From Microbacterium nymphoidis (GTDB lineage: Bacteria > Actinomycetota > Actinomycetes > Actinomycetales > Microbacteriaceae), in the NCBI RefSeq assembly GCF_021044885.1, contig NZ_JAJNOD010000002.1:248001-312000 (forward strand): a stretch of 64,000 bases of DNA, written 5' to 3'. The notes beneath the pieces are model-generated. The model did not search any database. It was given only the letters and a program-made list of their open reading frames with translations, and was not told where the DNA came from. Position numbers and translations under genes: made by a program. Below, in pieces: positions 16,497 to 25,655 of the stretch (its first letter is position 1; each line of letters begins with the position of its first letter).

Positions 16497-18267
16497 CCCT
16501 CGCCCGGGCGGCAAGCCGCGGATCGCGAAGGCCTCCGCGGCCGACGCCACCGACCCGCTTCGCCCTTCGGATTACATCGACAGCGCATCCGGCGCCGATC
16601 GCGAAGACGTCAACGCTCCGGCGCTGGGTCTCATCGGCTGGTTCCGCTGGGCCTGGCGGCTGCTCACGAGCATGCGCACCGCGCTGGTGCTGCTGCTGAT
16701 CCTCGCCATCGCAGCCGTCCCCGGCTCGATCTTCCCGCAGCGCAGCGCCGACCCCAACGGCGTCGTGGCGTGGAAGACGAACAACCCCGACATGTTCCCG
16801 GTGGCGGACTGGTTCCAGCTCTTCGACGTGTACACCTCGGTGTGGTTCTCGGCGATCTACCTGCTGTTGTTCGTCTCGCTCGTCGGCTGCATCATCCCGC
16901 GGATCAAGCACCACGCGAAGGCGCTGCGCTCGCGCCCGCCTCGCACGCCGGCGCGTCTGTCGCGCCTTGCCGATCATCGCGAGGACGTCTTCGAGGTGCC
17001 GGGCGATGCGGCCGCGGAGGCCGAGCACGCCGTGGAGGTGGCCTCCAGCCAGCTGCGTGCGGCAGGCTACCGGGTCGAGCGCTACGACGGACGCGGTGCA
17101 TTCTCGGTCTCCGCGGAGCGCGGCTACTGGCGTGAGACCGGCAACCTGCTCTTCCACGTATCGCTCGTGGGCGTGCTGATCTCCGTCGGCATGGGTGGCG
17201 GGTTCTCCTACACCGGCCAGACGGTCATCGTCGAGGGCACCACCTTCGTCAACCAGCTCGTGGACTACTCCTCGATGAACAAGGGCCGCTTCGTCAGCGA
17301 TGAGGCCCTCGTCCCGTACGGGATGACACTCGACTCGTTCGATGTGACCTACCAGCTTCCCGACAGCAACTCTCCGGGACAGGCCGGCGACTTCGCTGCC
17401 AACCTCACCATCACCGCACCCGGCGACGGTCACAAGGAGAAGCAGACGGTGCGCGTCAACCACCCGCTCAGCCTGTGGGGAGACCGGGTGTACCTCCTCG
17501 GAAACGGCTACGCGCCCCACATCACGGTGCGAAACGCGGACGGCGAGGAGATCTTCAGCCAGGCGGTTCCGTTCGTCCCGCAGGAGAACAGCACGATGCT
17601 CTCCGGCGGCGTGGTGAAGATCACCGACGGCCTGCCCGAGCAGGTGGGGCTGCAGGGCTTCTTCTATCCCACGGTGGGAACCCTCGACACCGGTGCCCTC
17701 ACCTCGGTGTATCCGGATCTGATCATGCCGACGCTCTCGCTGAACGTGTACGCCGGCGACCTCGGGATCAACGACGGCACCCCGGTGAACGTCTACACGC
17801 TGGACGTGTCCAGCATGCGCAACATCGCCGGCCCCAAGGCGGACTTCCCGCCGCTGATCATGAAGCCGGGTGAGACCGTCGATCTGCCGAACGGCTGGGG
17901 CACCGTCACCTTCGACAATCTGGATCCGAAGGCGCAGCTCTCGCCCGCCGCGGATCACAGCACCCAGTACGAGCACTCCGTCCCCCGATACGTCTCCTTG
18001 CAGATGCACCACGACCCGACATCGATCTTCGTGCTCATCTTCGCCGTGCTGGCGCTGCTCGGCCTGCTGCTTGCGCTGTTCATCCCGCGCCGGCGCGTCT
18101 GGGTGAAGGCGACCCCGAAGGGGGAGCGCGTCACCCTGGAGTACGCGGGCCTGGCTCGTGGTGAGGACCCCCAGCTCGCCGCGTCCGTAGAAGCGATCGC
18201 GGACAAGCATCAGGCGGCGCTCGCCGAATCCCCCCAGCCGTCCGATTCCGGTCAGAAAGTAGACTGA
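16477..18267 (+). CDS. resB: ResB cytochrome c assembly protein
   Basis: Half of the system II cytochrome c synthase that carries heme across the membrane and attaches it to CxxCH motifs. The 596-residue protein has a hydrophilic N-terminus, three membrane spans (MRTALVLLLILAIAAVPGSIFPQ and WFSAIYLLLFVSLVGCIIPRI first), a large extracytoplasmic domain and a final span FVLIFAVLALLGLLLALFI. GTG 16477 lies inside the ccdA 3' end. It works with CcsB, encoded directly after it. Confidence 0.94.
   Translation: MSSSPSDPRPGGKPRIAKASAADATDPLRPSDYIDSASGADREDVNAPALGLIGWFRWAWRLLTSMRTALVLLLILAIAAVPGSIFPQRSADPNGVVAWKTNNPDMFPVADWFQLFDVYTSVWFSAIYLLLFVSLVGCIIPRIKHHAKALRSRPPRTPARLSRLADHREDVFEVPGDAAAEAEHAVEVASSQLRAAGYRVERYDGRGAFSVSAERGYWRETGNLLFHVSLVGVLISVGMGGGFSYTGQTVIVEGTTFVNQLVDYSSMNKGRFVSDEALVPYGMTLDSFDVTYQLPDSNSPGQAGDFAANLTITAPGDGHKEKQTVRVNHPLSLWGDRVYLLGNGYAPHITVRNADGEEIFSQAVPFVPQENSTMLSGGVVKITDGLPEQVGLQGFFYPTVGTLDTGALTSVYPDLIMPTLSLNVYAGDLGINDGTPVNVYTLDVSSMRNIAGPKADFPPLIMKPGETVDLPNGWGTVTFDNLDPKAQLSPAADHSTQYEHSVPRYVSLQMHHDPTSIFVLIFAVLALLGLLLALFIPRRRVWVKATPKGERVTLEYAGLARGEDPQLAASVEAIADKHQAALAESPQPSDSGQKVD
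18260..18265 (+). promoter_or_regulatory. -10 box, possible leaderless ccsB transcript
   Basis: TAGACT, then GAGCCC, then ATG 18272. It lies in the last codons of resB, so ccsB may also be transcribed alone. Confidence 0.45.
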
Positions 18268-18271
18268 GCCC

Positions 18272-19279
18272 ATGTCCGCGTCCGATTTCGAGCAGTTCTC
18301 CCTTCTGTCGATCTGGACAGCGATCGCGCTCTACGCGCTCGCCCTCCTCATCTACGCCTTCGACATCGCGCGCCGCGCCCAGCAGGCTGCGGACCGTGTC
18401 GATGCGGCCGTGACCGTACGGGAGAAGGTCCTGGTGGGGGCGGACGGAACCAATCCGGTCACCGGTGGCGGCGCCAGCATCCCCGCGGCCTCCGGTCCTG
18501 CAGGGGGCAAGCGGAACCTTTACGCGCGCATCGCCACGAGTGTGATGTGGCTCGGCCTGCTGTTCCACTTCGCGGGCATCATCCTGCGTGGTCTGGCCAT
18601 CGGTCACGTGCCGTGGTCGAACCTCTACGAGTTCGCCATGACCGGCACGTTCCTGGTGTCGCTCGTGTACCTGGTCGTGCTGTTCTTCTACGACTTGCGC
18701 TACCTCGGCTCGTTCATCTCGCTCATCGTGGTGCTGTTCCTCGCCGGTGCGACGCTCAGCTTCTATGTGAAGGTGGTCCCGCTCGCCGACCCGCTGAAGT
18801 CCGTGTGGCTCGTGATCCACGTGTTCGTGGCGACCCTCGCCTGCGCGTTCTTCGCTCTCGCCTGCGGCCTGTCGATCCTTCAGCTGATGCAGTCGCGTCG
18901 TGCGGCGAAGATCGCCGCGTCCGCCGCGGCCCCGGTCAAGCGATCCTTCCTGGACACGATCCCTGACGCCACGCGTCTGGAGGGTCTCGCCTACCGCTTC
19001 ACGATCGTCGGCTTCATCCTGTGGACCTTCACCCTGATCGCCGGTTCCATCTGGGCCAATGACGCCTGGGGGCGGTACTGGGGCTTTGACACCAAGGAGG
19101 TCTGGACCTTCGTGATCTGGGTGCTGTACGCCGGCTACATCCACGCGCGCGCCACCCGCGGCTGGCGTGGCGCCCGCTCCGCCTGGCTGTCGATCGTGGG
19201 CTTCGCTGCGGTGCTGTTCAACTTCACCATCGTCAACGTCTTCTTCAAGGGACTGCACGCTTACTCCGGCCTGAGCTGA
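18272..19279 (+). CDS. ccsB: CcsB (CcsA-type) cytochrome c assembly protein
   Basis: Heme-handling partner of ResB, 335 residues with about eight membrane spans. The tryptophan-rich heme-binding region reads WANDAWGRYWGFDTKEVWTF, the hallmark of the CcsA/CcmC/CcmF superfamily, with histidines in flanking helices (LVIHVFVATLACAFF, ALLFHFAGI-like LLFHFAGIIL). It is the last gene of the cluster and is followed by a strong terminator. Confidence 0.95.
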   Translation: MSASDFEQFSLLSIWTAIALYALALLIYAFDIARRAQQAADRVDAAVTVREKVLVGADGTNPVTGGGASIPAASGPAGGKRNLYARIATSVMWLGLLFHFAGIILRGLAIGHVPWSNLYEFAMTGTFLVSLVYLVVLFFYDLRYLGSFISLIVVLFLAGATLSFYVKVVPLADPLKSVWLVIHVFVATLACAFFALACGLSILQLMQSRRAAKIAASAAAPVKRSFLDTIPDATRLEGLAYRFTIVGFILWTFTLIAGSIWANDAWGRYWGFDTKEVWTFVIWVLYAGYIHARATRGWRGARSAWLSIVGFAAVLFNFTIVNVFFKGLHAYSGLS

Positions 19280-19288
19280 GTCCAGGCC

Positions 19289-19320
19289 CAGCAAAACCCC
19301 GCGCGAGCGGGGTTTTGCTG
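19289..19320 (+). terminator. terminator of the cytochrome c assembly operon
   Basis: Perfect 14-bp stem CAGCAAAACCCCGC/GCGGGGTTTTGCTG with a 4-base loop, then TTTCT. Confidence 0.9.
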
Positions 19321-19452
19321 TTTCTGGGGCTGGTGGCGCGGGTTTCTTTTGCGGGCGGCACCAGTGTGGTGGTGGCGGTACTGGTGTGGCGGGTACACGT
19401 CTGCCGTGTGGCGGTTGATGAGCATGCGATAGCCGTGCGGGCTCGTAAGGCT

Positions 19453-19770
19453 GTCACCAACGAAGGACAACGTCGCCAAAAGAGGATGTTTCGGCCGGAG
19501 TGCTCCTCGTTTGGCGACGTTGTCCTCGTTTGGCGACATGGTCCTCTGTTGGGGACGTGTCTGCGCCCCATGTGCATGTTTCGTGAGCGGGGCTGTGGGT
19601 GGTTCGGTCCGGGGTTGCACGTGCCGCGTCGTGGTTGGCGCGTCGCGAGCGTTGTCACCAACGAAGGACATTGTCGCCAAAAGAGGATGATTCGGCCGGA
19701 GTGGTCCTCGTTTGGCGACATCGTCCTCTTTTGACGACAACGTCCTCGTTTGCCGACATCGTGCTCTGTT
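19453..19770. repeat. inverted and tandem 19-bp repeat array, two copies
   Basis: Two near-identical 66-bp blocks start at 19453 and 19654, 201 bases apart. Each is a hairpin: a left arm (19455-19486 in copy one) pairs with a right arm (19504-19535) over about 23 bp with one mismatch around a TTCGGCCGGAG-type loop. The right arm continues as head-to-tail 19-bp units with consensus TCCTCGTTTGGCGACATNG, three in copy one and about four in copy two. The open frames across it encode only the repeat. No flanking transposase is present. Confidence 0.85.
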
Positions 19771-19829
19771 GGGCACGCTCCTGGGCCGCCGCCGCCGCGA
19801 TCGGCGGACTCACTAGCTTCCTCTATCCA

Positions 19830-19843
19830 ATTTCCTATAGGAT
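19830..19843 (+). promoter_or_regulatory. GntR-type operator over -10 box, operon 1
   Basis: ATTTCCTATAGGAT, with palindrome TCCTATAGGA at 19833-19842 and -10 box TAGGAT at 19838-19843. The identical 14 bases precede operon 2 at 23644. Transcription would start near 19850, giving a leader of about 39 bases. Confidence 0.65.
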
Positions 19844-19888
19844 GCTGAGGTGCGGGGCACCGCCCGCTCTCACGTGGAGGAGATCGCA

Positions 19889-21610
19889 ATGACGCGCCTG
19901 TTCAATGATCCGGATGACTTCGCGGCCGATTCGGCTGCCGGGTTCGTGGCGGCATCCCGCCGCTGGGTTCGTCCCGTCACCGGGGGAGTGGTCCGCTCCA
20001 CGCGGGGTGCCGAATCCACGGTCTCCGTCGTCATCGGCGGCGGCAGCGGGCACTACCCGGCGTTCGCCGGACTGGTCGGTCCGGGGCTCGCGCACGGCGC
20101 CGTGATGGGCAACCTCTTCGCCTCCCCCTCGGCGCACCAGGTGCATTCGGTGGCCACCGCTGCGCACGAGGGACGCGGCGTGCTCCTCAGCTACGGGAAC
20201 TACGCGGGCGATGTGCTGCACTTCACGCAGGCGCAGGAAAGGCTGCGGGCCGCCGGCATCGACTGTCGCACGGTCACCGTCACGGATGACATCTCCAGCG
20301 CACCGATCACGGAACGGGACAAGCGCCGCGGCATCGCCGGGGATCTGGTGGTGTTCAAGGTGGCCGGCGCTGCTGCGGAGGAGGGACAGGACCTCGACGG
20401 TGTGGAGCGCGTCGCCGCCCTCGCCAATGAGCGGACCCGGTCCCTGGGTGTCGCGTTCGGCGGATGCACCCTTCCGGGCGCCGACGAGCCGCTGTTCACC
20501 GTTCCCGAGGGGCGGATGGCCGTGGGGCTCGGCATCCACGGCGAGCCGGGCATCGACGAGGTCGACATCCCCACGGCCGACGGTCTGGCGGAGCTGTTCG
20601 TCTCCTCCCTGCTGGCGGAGGTGCCCGACGGCGTCGATCTCGCCACCGCACGCGTGGTTCCGATCCTCAACGGGCTCGGCAGCGTGAAGTACGAGGAGCT
20701 GTATGTCGTCTATGCGGCGATCGACCGCCTTCTTGCCCAGGCCGGGGTCACCGTCGTCTCGCCGGAGGTGGGTGAGTTCTGCACCAGCTTTGACATGGCG
20801 GGCGCCTCGCTCACGCTGCTCTGGCTCGACGACGAGCTCGAGCGCCTGTGGCTCGCCGCCTGCGACACTCCGGCCTTCCGTCGCGGCGCCGTGGCCGATC
20901 GCGTCGTGGTGGACGAGATCGAGGAACTCACCGAGGAGTTCGTCATCCCGCCGGCATCGGACGCATCGCGCGCCGCTGCCGTGACCATCGCCACCGCCCT
21001 CGAAGCCATGGCCGCCATGCTGGATGCGGAAGCGGAGGAGCTCGGCCGGATCGACCGGGTCGCCGGGGACGGGGACCACGGCATCGGCATGCAGCGCGGC
21101 AGCCGCGCCGCAGCGGCGGCCGCCGCAGAAGGGCTGGCCGGCGGCGCCGGGGCGCGCACGCTGCTGCAGCACGCAGGCGACGCCTGGGCGGACAAGGGAG
21201 GCGGGACCTCCGGCGCGATCTGGGGGGAGATGCTCGTTGCGCTCGGCGCCTCGCTGGGCGACGAAGCCCCGGTCGGGGCACCCGAGGTCGGGGCGGGCGT
21301 CGGCCGCATGAAGGACGCGGTCATGTCCTTCGGCAAGGCCACGGTCGGCGACAAGACGATGATCGACGCCATCGTTCCGTTCGCGGACGCCCTCGCCCAG
21401 CAGCTCTCCGCCGGCGCGGACCTCGTCCCGGCGTGGGAGGAGGCCGCTCGCACTGCACAGGAAGCGGCGCAGGCGACCGCCCATCTGACCGCACGCCTGG
21501 GCCGCGCCCGCTCGCACGGCGACAAGAGCCTCGGCACTCCTGACCCCGGCGCAGTTTCCTTCGCGCTCATCACCCACACCGTCCTCGACATCCTCAAGGG
21601 AGAGAACTGA
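19889..21610 (+). CDS. DhaK-DhaL fused dihydroxyacetone/erythrulose kinase
   Basis: ATP-dependent ketose kinase, 573 residues. The DAK1 domain (1-330) has [14 protein letters not shown] and the substrate-binding His217 in IHGEPG; the DAK2 domain (about 365-573) has [11 protein letters not shown] for metal-ATP binding. Single-chain enzymes like this phosphorylate dihydroxyacetone or, in actinomycete threitol/erythritol pathways, L- or D-erythrulose. The following RpiB-like and TIM-like genes match the erythrulose route to erythrose 4-phosphate, so an erythrulose kinase (LerK/DerK type) is the best guess. ATG 19889 has GGAGGAG upstream. Confidence 0.9.
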   Translation: MTRLFNDPDDFAADSAAGFVAASRRWVRPVTGGVVRSTRGAESTVSVVIGGGSGHYPAFAGLVGPGLAHGAVMGNLFASPSAHQVHSVATAAHEGRGVLLSYGNYAGDVLHFTQAQERLRAAGIDCRTVTVTDDISSAPITERDKRRGIAGDLVVFKVAGAAAEEGQDLDGVERVAALANERTRSLGVAFGGCTLPGADEPLFTVPEGRMAVGLGIHGEPGIDEVDIPTADGLAELFVSSLLAEVPDGVDLATARVVPILNGLGSVKYEELYVVYAAIDRLLAQAGVTVVSPEVGEFCTSFDMAGASLTLLWLDDELERLWLAACDTPAFRRGAVADRVVVDEIEELTEEFVIPPASDASRAAAVTIATALEAMAAMLDAEAEELGRIDRVAGDGDHGIGMQRGSRAAAAAAAEGLAGGAGARTLLQHAGDAWADKGGGTSGAIWGEMLVALGASLGDEAPVGAPEVGAGVGRMKDAVMSFGKATVGDKTMIDAIVPFADALAQQLSAGADLVPAWEEAARTAQEAAQATAHLTARLGRARSHGDKSLGTPDPGAVSFALITHTVLDILKGEN

Positions 21611-21611
21611 C

Positions 21612-22067
21612 ATGGCACTTCGACTCGTGATCGGCTGCGATGACGCCGGCTTCGACTACAAGGAACGCATCAAGGCCGACCTGCTGAACAACCCACTGGT
21701 GTCGGAGGTGGTGGACGTGGGCGTGGACGCCGACGGCCACACCAACTATCCGACGATCGCGACGACGGCGGCCGAGCGGGTCGCGGCCGGGGACGCGGAT
21801 CGCGCGATCCTGATCTGCGGCACCGGCCTCGGCGTCGCCATCGCGGCGAACAAAGTCGCCGGGATCCGGGCTGTCACCGCCCACGATTCGTTCTCCGTCG
21901 AGCGATCCGTGCTCTCCAACGATGCTCAGGTCCTGTGCATGGGCCAGCGCGTTATCGGCATCGAGCTGGCGCGACGGCTGGCCGCCGAGTGGCTGACCTA
22001 CACCTTCGACCCGCAGAGCGCGTCCGCGGACAAGGTGCGGGAGATCTGCGCCTACGAAGGCCGCTGA
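21612..22067 (+). CDS. rpiB: RpiB-family sugar-phosphate isomerase
   Basis: A 151-residue RpiB/LacAB-fold isomerase. The active cysteine is in [21 protein letters not shown]. The usual GCDHAG motif is GCDDAG here, and [24 protein letters not shown] replaces the common ribose-5-phosphate isomerase segment, which suggests a different substrate. In the known erythrulose pathways an RpiB homologue converts D-erythrulose 4-phosphate to D-erythrose 4-phosphate, and its place between the kinase and the TIM-like gene fits this. It starts 2 bases after the kinase stop. Confidence 0.88.
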   Translation: MALRLVIGCDDAGFDYKERIKADLLNNPLVSEVVDVGVDADGHTNYPTIATTAAERVAAGDADRAILICGTGLGVAIAANKVAGIRAVTAHDSFSVERSVLSNDAQVLCMGQRVIGIELARRLAAEWLTYTFDPQSASADKVREICAYEGR

Positions 22068-22073
22068 TCCGCG

Positions 22074-22814
22074 ATGCTCATCGGGGCGAGTCTGAAGATG
22101 TACTTCTCCCACGCGCGCACGCTGGAGTGGGTGTCGGATGTCGCCACCATCGTCGCGGGTCATCCGGCAGCAGACGCCGTGACGGCCTTCGTGATTCCGC
22201 AGTACCCCTCCATTCCGGCTGCCCTCGAACGTGCGGGTGATCTTCTGGTGGGAGCGCAAGACGTCGCCACCGAGGACTCCGGCGCGTTCACGGGTGAGGT
22301 GTCGGCCGCGGTGCTGGCAGAGCTCGGGTGCCGGTTCGTGGAGGTGGGACACGCGGAGCGGCGCCGGATGTTCGGAGACACCGACGCGGTCGTCGCAGCC
22401 AAGACCCATGCCGCGCTGCGGAACGGTCTGGTGCCCATCGTGTGCGTGGGTGAGTCCGAACGGGTGGATGCCGAAGCCGCCGCCGATGTCTGCATCGCCC
22501 AGATCCGCAGTGCGCTCGCCGCTGCCGATGACGCAGGCGCACACGGGGAGATCGTCATCGCCTATGAGCCGCTCTGGGCGATCGGTGCGCCCGCGCCCGC
22601 GTCAGACGATCACATCCGCAGGGTGTGCACACGGCTGCGCGCCCACCTGCGCGAGGGGGAGCGCCGCGGCGCGGTCATCTACGGGGGCAGTGCCGGACCC
22701 GGGCTGCTCACCAGGATCGCGGACAGCGTCGACGGGCTCTTCCTCGGCCGATTCGCGCACGAAGCGGGCGCAGTTCGTGACATCCTCGATGAAGTGGGCG
22801 CGCTGACGGCGTGA
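22074..22814 (+). CDS. triosephosphate-isomerase-like enzyme
   Basis: A 246-residue TIM-barrel isomerase with all catalytic residues of TpiA: lysine in GASLKMYFS, histidine in EVGHAERRRMFG and glutamate in AYEPLWAIG, with phosphate loop IYGGSAGPGLL. Sequence differences at usually fixed spots (VEVGHAERR rather than ILGHSERR) suggest a paralogue. In mycobacterial threitol catabolism such a TIM homologue converts L-erythrulose 1-phosphate to D-erythrulose 4-phosphate. It sits six bases after rpiB. Confidence 0.88.
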   Translation: MLIGASLKMYFSHARTLEWVSDVATIVAGHPAADAVTAFVIPQYPSIPAALERAGDLLVGAQDVATEDSGAFTGEVSAAVLAELGCRFVEVGHAERRRMFGDTDAVVAAKTHAALRNGLVPIVCVGESERVDAEAAADVCIAQIRSALAAADDAGAHGEIVIAYEPLWAIGAPAPASDDHIRRVCTRLRAHLREGERRGAVIYGGSAGPGLLTRIADSVDGLFLGRFAHEAGAVRDILDEVGALTA

Positions 22815-22839
22815 TCGCGCCCGGCTCTGGGAGGTACGG

Positions 22840-23562
22840 ATGGTGTCAGCAGGCGATGGCGGTCTGCGCGGACTGGACTCGACGATCGAGCGTCGAGGGC
22901 TGCGCGATCACGTGTACGACCGCATCCTGCGTCTGTTGCTGAGCGGCGAGGCGGCCCCGGGTGCGCGCCTGTCGATCGACACCATCGCACGTCAGCTGGA
23001 TGTCTCACCCACGCCCGTGCGTGAGGCGATGGTGCAGCTGGAGCGCACCGGACTGGTGACCCGCGAGGCGCTGAAGGGCTATCGGGTCGCACCGCCGCTG
23101 GGCGTCGAACAGCTGCGTGAGCTGTTCGACGCGCGAATCATGCTGGAGTCCCGTGCCGCTCGCCTCGCGACCCCGGCGAGCCCGGCGATGCTCGCGGAGC
23201 TGCGGGCGGCGGAGGAAGCGCATCGCCGTATCGGTGAGCGCGTGATCACGTCGCTGCGCGCGGGAGACACCGACGTGGAACTCACCACCGCCTACTTCGC
23301 CGCCGATGCGGCCTTTCATCGCGTGGTGTTCGATCACTGCGGCAACCGCTACCTCAGCGACATGTCCGAGTCACTCGGTGCGCAGTTGCACCGCATGCGG
23401 CAGTCCGTGCTGCACGGGGTCACCGACGTGCGCGAGGCGATCGCCGAGCACGAGGCGATCGCCGACGCCTTCGCGGGGGAGGACCCGGATGCGCCCGAAC
23501 GTCTCATGCAGCACCACATCGAGCAGGTGCGGGCCCGTTCCCTCGATCTCGAGCAGGTCTGA
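22840..23562 (+). CDS. GntR-family regulator with FCD ligand domain
   Basis: A 240-residue repressor-type regulator. Residues about 15-80 are the winged helix (LRDHVYDRILRLLLSGEAAPGARLSIDTIARQLDVSPTPVREAMVQLERTGLV). The rest is an FCD domain with metal-site histidines in AAFHRVVFDHCGNRYL, AEHEAIADAF and MQHHIEQV; sugar acids are common effectors. ATG 22840 follows a GGGAGG site. The likely targets are the identical palindromes at 19833 and 23647, one of them in front of its own operon, so autoregulation is expected. Confidence 0.92.
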   Translation: MVSAGDGGLRGLDSTIERRGLRDHVYDRILRLLLSGEAAPGARLSIDTIARQLDVSPTPVREAMVQLERTGLVTREALKGYRVAPPLGVEQLRELFDARIMLESRAARLATPASPAMLAELRAAEEAHRRIGERVITSLRAGDTDVELTTAYFAADAAFHRVVFDHCGNRYLSDMSESLGAQLHRMRQSVLHGVTDVREAIAEHEAIADAFAGEDPDAPERLMQHHIEQVRARSLDLEQV

Positions 23563-23575
23563 TCCCACCATCGAC

Positions 23576-23607
23576 ATGCGCACGGTCTCGTTCGAGGCCG
23601 TGCGCAT
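23576..23607 (+). terminator. terminator after GntR gene
   Basis: Stem ATGCGCACGGTCTCG/CGAGGCCGTGCGCAT with one G-U pair and a two-base loop, then TTCTC. It separates the two catabolic operons. Confidence 0.75.
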
Positions 23608-23629
23608 TTCTCGTCTCCGAGGTGAGGGG

Positions 23630-23657
23630 TTGACGCATCACCTATTTCCTATAGGAT
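23630..23657 (+). promoter_or_regulatory. promoter and GntR-type operator, operon 2
   Basis: -35 TTGACG (23630-23635), 16-base spacer, -10 TAGGAT (23652-23657). Palindrome TCCTATAGGA (23647-23656) covers the -10, inside a 14-base match (23644-23657) to the operator of operon 1. Confidence 0.72.
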
Positions 23658-23703
23658 CTACGAAGAGCCGAGACCGGTTCGCCATCACGTCAACGGAGTC
23701 GTC

Positions 23704-24651
23704 ATGACCGCAACGTCGCACCCCCTCACCAGTCAGAACTGGCCGATCGCCGTCTGCATGCACGGATTCGCTCCCGTCGCCGCGGACGGCACGCGCCTGC
23801 ACGATGCGACCGCCGAGACCTGGGACGGCGTCTTCGGCCAGATCGAGCGCCTCGGTTTCACCGCCGTCGAGATCGCCGACAGCCACATCCGGCCCTCCGA
23901 GCTGGACCCGGCACGCCGAGCGGAGCTGAAGCAGATCGCCACCGCGCACGGCGTCGAGCTGATCTCGGTGCATGTGCAGCGTCAGAGCGTGATCGAACCG
24001 GGCAAGGGCGAGCAGAACCTCGCCTATGCCCACCGGGCGATCGATGCCGCCGCCGAACTCGGCATGAGCGTCTTCTCCACCGGTCTGCACCAGCCGTTCA
24101 GCGAGGCGCAGCGCAAGGCGCTGTGGTTCTGGACGGCGCCGGGACCGGTCGACCCCGACGACGCAGAGACGCGCGCCCTGGCCGTCCGGCGCCTGCGCGA
24201 GCTCGGTGAGCACGCGGCATCCGTCGGTCTGCCGATGGCGCTGGAGATGTACGAGGACACGTACCTCGGCACCGCGGACAGCGCCGTGCGCCTGATCGAG
24301 GAGATCGGCCTCGACAACGTGGGCCTCAACCCCGACATCGGAAACCTCGTGCGTCTGCACCGTCCGATCGAGGACTGGCGTGAGATGCACGAGAAGACCC
24401 TCCCGTACGCCAACTACTGGCACGTGAAGAACTACATCCGTGACGAGGCGGGGGACGGCAGCTGGCAGACGGCGGTGCCCACGAGCATGGAGCTCGGTCT
24501 CATCAACTACCGCGCGATGGTGGCCCGCGCCGTCGAGATCGGCTTCCGCGGCCCGTTCCTCATGGAGCAGTACGGCGGAGACAGCCTCGGCGTGTGCGCC
24601 ACCAACCGCGACTACCTGCGAACCCTGCTGCCCGACGTGGCAGAGGCCTGA
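23704..24651 (+). CDS. xylose-isomerase-like TIM-barrel enzyme (sugar isomerase/epimerase or decarboxylase)
   Basis: A 315-residue sugar phosphate isomerase/epimerase family protein. Metal ligands are visible as glutamate in LEMYEDTYLG, aspartate in GLNPDIGNLV, histidine in NYWHVKNYI and glutamate in FLMEQYGGD. Family members include hydroxypyruvate isomerase, 2-oxo-tetronate isomerase (OtnI) and the decarboxylase OiaX, which makes L-erythrulose from 3-oxo-isoapionate. The last role would feed operon 1 directly; OtnI would feed the DUF1537 kinase downstream. Sequence alone cannot choose. It is the first gene of operon 2. Confidence 0.85.
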   Translation: MTATSHPLTSQNWPIAVCMHGFAPVAADGTRLHDATAETWDGVFGQIERLGFTAVEIADSHIRPSELDPARRAELKQIATAHGVELISVHVQRQSVIEPGKGEQNLAYAHRAIDAAAELGMSVFSTGLHQPFSEAQRKALWFWTAPGPVDPDDAETRALAVRRLRELGEHAASVGLPMALEMYEDTYLGTADSAVRLIEEIGLDNVGLNPDIGNLVRLHRPIEDWREMHEKTLPYANYWHVKNYIRDEAGDGSWQTAVPTSMELGLINYRAMVARAVEIGFRGPFLMEQYGGDSLGVCATNRDYLRTLLPDVAEA

Positions 24652-24676
24652 CCCGTTGATCGACAAGGAGAACGAC

Positions 24677-25645
24677 ATGACCGAACAGCGTCCCGTCTAT
24701 GCAGTGATCGGCAGCGGCTACATGGGCGGCGGCATCGCGCAGTCGCTCGCGCTCTCGGGCGCCGACGTGCGCATCGCCGACGTCGACATCGACATCGCGC
24801 AGAAGAACCGCGATCGCCTCATCGCCGAGGCGGAGCAGTTCGCGGCCGACGGGCTCTTCCCCGCCGACGCCGCTGCCGTGATCGCCGAGCGCCTCACGGC
24901 CGCCACCATCGAAGACGCCGTCGCCGGGGCCACCTTCATCGAGGAGGCCGTGCCCGAGAAGATCGAGATCAAGCACGCGACGCTGCGACGGATCTCGGCG
25001 GCCGCATCCCCGGACGCCATCATCGGCAGCAACACCTCCACGATCCTCATTGGCCGCCTGGCCGAAGCGGTCAGCAACCCGGAGCGCTTCCTGGGCGTGC
25101 ACTTCTCCAACCCGGCGCCCTTCATCCCCGGCGTCGAGCTCATCCCGCACGCGGGAACCGACGAGGCCGTCCTCCCGACGGTGGAGGCGATCGTCGCCGC
25201 GACCGGCAAGGAGACCGCCCGGGTGAAGGACGCCACCGGTTTCGTCCTCAACCGCCTGCAGTACGCGCTGTTCCACGAGGCCACGCAGCTGGTGGAGGAG
25301 GGCGTGGCCACGCCGGAGGACATCGACACGATCGTCCGCACCACCTTCGGTTTCCGGCTGCCGTTCTTCGGCCCGTTCGCCATCGCCGACATGGCCGGGC
25401 TGGACGTGTACGCGTTCTGCTACGCCTCGTTGCAGACCGAGTTCCCCGAGCGCTTCGCCACCCCGCCGATCCTCGATGCCCTGGTGTCCGCCGGAAAGCT
25501 CGGCACCAAGTCGGGCGCAGGCTTCCTCGACGTCCCGGCCGACCGCACCCCGGAGCTCGTGGCGTACCGCAACAAGGCCTACGTCGCGATGAAGAAGCTC
25601 GTCGACGAACTCGGCCCCGCCCCGATCCACTCCGCCCAGAACTAA
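24677..25645 (+). CDS. 3-hydroxyacyl-CoA-dehydrogenase-type sugar-acid dehydrogenase
   Basis: A 322-residue NAD-dependent dehydrogenase. The Rossmann fold opens with VIGSGYMGGGIAQSLALSG; the catalytic region has SNTSTILIGRLAE and the histidine in FLGVHFSNPAPFIPGVELIPH; the C-terminal helical domain starts ATGFVLNRLQYALFHEATQLV. The fold serves 3-hydroxybutyryl-CoA and also L-gulonate 3-dehydrogenase, which oxidises C3 of a sugar acid. No other fatty-acid gene is nearby, so a 3-oxo sugar acid is the more likely product. ATG 24677 (MTEQRPVYAV) has AAGGAG upstream. Confidence 0.87.
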   Translation: MTEQRPVYAVIGSGYMGGGIAQSLALSGADVRIADVDIDIAQKNRDRLIAEAEQFAADGLFPADAAAVIAERLTAATIEDAVAGATFIEEAVPEKIEIKHATLRRISAAASPDAIIGSNTSTILIGRLAEAVSNPERFLGVHFSNPAPFIPGVELIPHAGTDEAVLPTVEAIVAATGKETARVKDATGFVLNRLQYALFHEATQLVEEGVATPEDIDTIVRTTFGFRLPFFGPFAIADMAGLDVYAFCYASLQTEFPERFATPPILDALVSAGKLGTKSGAGFLDVPADRTPELVAYRNKAYVAMKKLVDELGPAPIHSAQN

Positions 25646-25655
25646 GGAGAACGAC

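Larger units (their letters stand above)
19321..19888. other. intergenic region: repeat array and operon 1 promoter
   Basis: No supported gene. It contains the 19-bp repeat array and, at its right end, the operator/promoter of the first catabolic operon. Confidence 0.7.

Noticed and set aside
19453..19770. Possible CRISPR array
   Set aside because: Units are adjacent without unique spacers, arms are inverted, and no cas gene is nearby.
19245..19889. Open frames on both strands across the 19-bp repeat array encoding repeated peptides (SPNEDHSGR-type)
   Set aside because: They exist only because the repeat lacks stops; no ribosome site, no family resemblance, and the same repeat gives frames on both strands.
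24677..25645. Fatty-acid beta-oxidation role for the 3-hydroxyacyl-CoA-dehydrogenase-like gene
   Set aside because: No hydratase, thiolase or acyl-CoA dehydrogenase gene is near; all neighbours handle sugars or sugar acids.
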